Source: Pipra filicauda (taxonomy: Eukaryota > Chordata > Aves > Passeriformes > Pipridae). From it: DNA of 64,000 bases. The notes under the pieces were generated by a model. It saw nothing but the letters and a program-made list of their open reading frames with translations. It ran no database searches and was not told the origin of the DNA. A program made the position numbers and the translations under genes. The stretch covers positions 2,862,001 to 2,926,000 of the forward strand of contig NW_024103874.1 in the NCBI RefSeq assembly GCF_003945595.2, read 5' to 3'. Below are positions 62,137-64,000 of the stretch, one piece after another (the first letter of the stretch is position 1; each line of letters opens with the position of its first letter).

Positions 62137-63917
62137 GAAGGATTTTATAGATTATCTCCCATTCCTCCCACCCCCCCCCAAATCAAACCCAAAGTCATAA
62201 CAGATTTAATCACAGTTGTAAATAGAACTGGTTGTATCAATTGCACATTTGGGTAATATTTTGCTCCTGTGAGGGCAATTAAAACACATGTTCTGGTCCC
62301 TTCTACCTGGTTGTTAGACTCCATACTCTGACTTGCAGACCTAGGTTTTGTATCCCTTTCTAACCTCTTGGTTACAATAAAGAAAAAAAAATCAACCTTT
62401 TCTGCCACAGCAAATGGGAAAACTGACACAACACACTTTTCAGTTTGTCCCATCAAACCAAATTGAAATATCCTGATTTTTAGATGTGTATTTCAGTTGT
62501 AAAAGTGTCACAGAAGTCTTAACTTGTAAGTGCTGTAGATCTAGTGTGGAGGTCTCTGATGGGGAATGAACACAAGACACTGAGCTGTCATTTCCATAGT
62601 TACTTCTCTGTTCATTACTATGCTTAAAATAGACAACCCATTGTTTTTTTTTTATTCTCAGCTAACATAATTTTTTTATCCCTAGTCTATGAGCATTTCC
62701 ATTGTTTTTGACATAATAAGTATTTTCTTCTCATTATTGATTAATAACTAGAGACTTGCTAGTTTTAGGAGGCTATTTTTGACTTTCTTAAAATTTGATG
62801 AACTCAATGAAAGACCCACTGAAGTCCAGCTACTTGGGCCTTTTCTTTACAAATGTCTTTCCCATCCAAAGGGAGAAAATAAAATATATTTTATAGTAGA
62901 GATGACATCCAATTAAGAAACCCATATTATCCCAGAAAAGGGTAAGAAAGCTCAGCCCTGAGCCCATGCATCACTCAGGAACAGTTTTGCTCTTGACAAT
63001 TGGAATTAGTGCTGCTGATGTGTGAGGAGGAAGCTTTACATCACCAAGAGAGCAGAAGAGTGTGAATGTCCCAATATTTCCAGGGCTCTGAGCCATCTTT
63101 CTTCCACTAACACCTCATTTACCCGGGGCTTCCTCCTCCCAGTGCCTGCCTGCACACAGCTGATATTGCAGCCCTCGAATACCCCCATTCCAAATACCCC
63201 AGATTTTCAAATAGCACATCTTCACTGTTTACTGCTGAAAGCTCATCCAAGCAAGGGCTCAGCCCACCAAGGTGTGTTTACAGTTTTAAAACACAGATGA
63301 ACACGACAGGAGGTTTCTGCAGTGAGAGAAAAACCTGCCCACTTCAGTCCAACCCTTGTCTGGGCTCCGCTGAGGGGAACGCACCGTTCAAGGCCGAGTT
63401 TGCCTGGTAAAGCAAAGGGCATAATGGACTGGAACTATGCAATAACATACTGTTATGGTGTTAAACTGGTGAAAAGAAAAAAGCCTTCTTCTGGTGAAAA
63501 CTAGGAGCCAGCAATGAATTTCTGTATTCCTTTAAGAAGTGTGTAGCAGGCAGCGTTATTTCAGCAGTGGCTGAGCCCTGGATACCACGCTGATGCAGGA
63601 AAGTAAATGCAACAAAGAAAACCAGTTCTCATCAAGGAGACTTCTCCCCTCCCCCAAGTTTAAAATAACAAAATATTTTTATTTTTCCTCCTGCAAATTA
63701 CACAAATACTAAACTCCCCTTGGATTAGGGCTGCTGACTGTTCATTTTCTTACATATTTACTTGTTCTGCAAAGAGGTGAAACATCCACCTGGTTAAAAT
63801 GCAGCACCTACCAGAACAGAGCCACAGTAAAGATTGGGTGAGTTCAGGGCATATTTCTATTTAGTGATGTAACTCCTAAGTTTGGGCACCAAGATTGGAC
63901 CCACTGTGATTAGTAAA

Positions 63918-63933
63918 ATATATATATATATAA
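63918..63933. repeat. (TA)n microsatellite
   Basis: About eight TA units in a row near the window end. It is short and may be polymorphic. Confidence 0.85.
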
Positions 63934-64000
63934 TACTTTTAGCACAGGCCACCACTAGCTGAACTAGTTGCTTTCTTCAGACAAAAACCTGCCTTCTACA

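Larger units (their letters stand above)
61991..64000. other. Unique non-coding DNA with simple repeats at both ends
   Basis: T14 at 62123-62136, C9 at 62171-62179, T10 near 62645-62654 and (TA)n at 63918-63933 are the only low-complexity runs. Open frames are 103 codons or fewer and unrecognised. No gene, RNA gene or mobile element is recognised up to the window edge. Confidence 0.6.

Overview
The window looks like bird nuclear DNA. The evidence is two 3' fragments of CR1 LINE retrotransposons, one ending in the avian-type ATTCTGTG octamer tail, together with an AT-rich, CpG-poor background, very few mobile elements, and no mammal-type SINEs or L1. The order cannot be fixed from the sequence. 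The CR1 subtype would fit a passerine or another neoavian bird, but that is inference.

I recognise no protein-coding gene, tRNA, rRNA, small RNA gene, CRISPR array or bacterial or viral gene cluster. Open frames are short (the longest is 195 codons and lies antisense to a CR1 copy). They match no family I know and are about what chance gives in 64 kb. Many begin at non-ATG codons. The window is best read as intergenic DNA or the inside of a very long intron.

Layout. 1-24.1 kb is mostly unique non-coding DNA. It contains a 22-bp word repeated exactly at 7.79 and 9.58 kb, and a TGTCA/TGACA-rich tract at 21.6-21.95 kb. 24.1-24.7 kb is a 5'-truncated CR1 with a possible 7-bp target-site duplication. 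24.7-41.9 kb is unique DNA with scattered simple repeats, a CTCF-like site (26.87 kb), a degenerate inverted-repeat fossil (33.25-33.34 kb) and small tandem duplications (32.6, 35.9 and 39.2 kb). 41.9-42.6 kb is the most structured feature: a minisatellite built on an 11-bp GAACACACCTG-like unit. It has a higher-order repeat of about 80-105 bp in which the unit inverts around a 5-base loop and forms hairpins, and it carries six exact p53-family decamers. 42.6-60.3 kb is unique DNA with isolated regulatory-looking words. 60.34-60.43 kb is a second, very short CR1 tail. 61.4-62.0 kb has the texture of a conserved non-coding element. The end holds T14/C9 and (TA)n simple repeats.

There are no recognisable genes to join into a pathway. 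The features that may act on neighbouring genes are the candidate regulatory sites and the hairpin minisatellite, and all need comparative or functional data to confirm.
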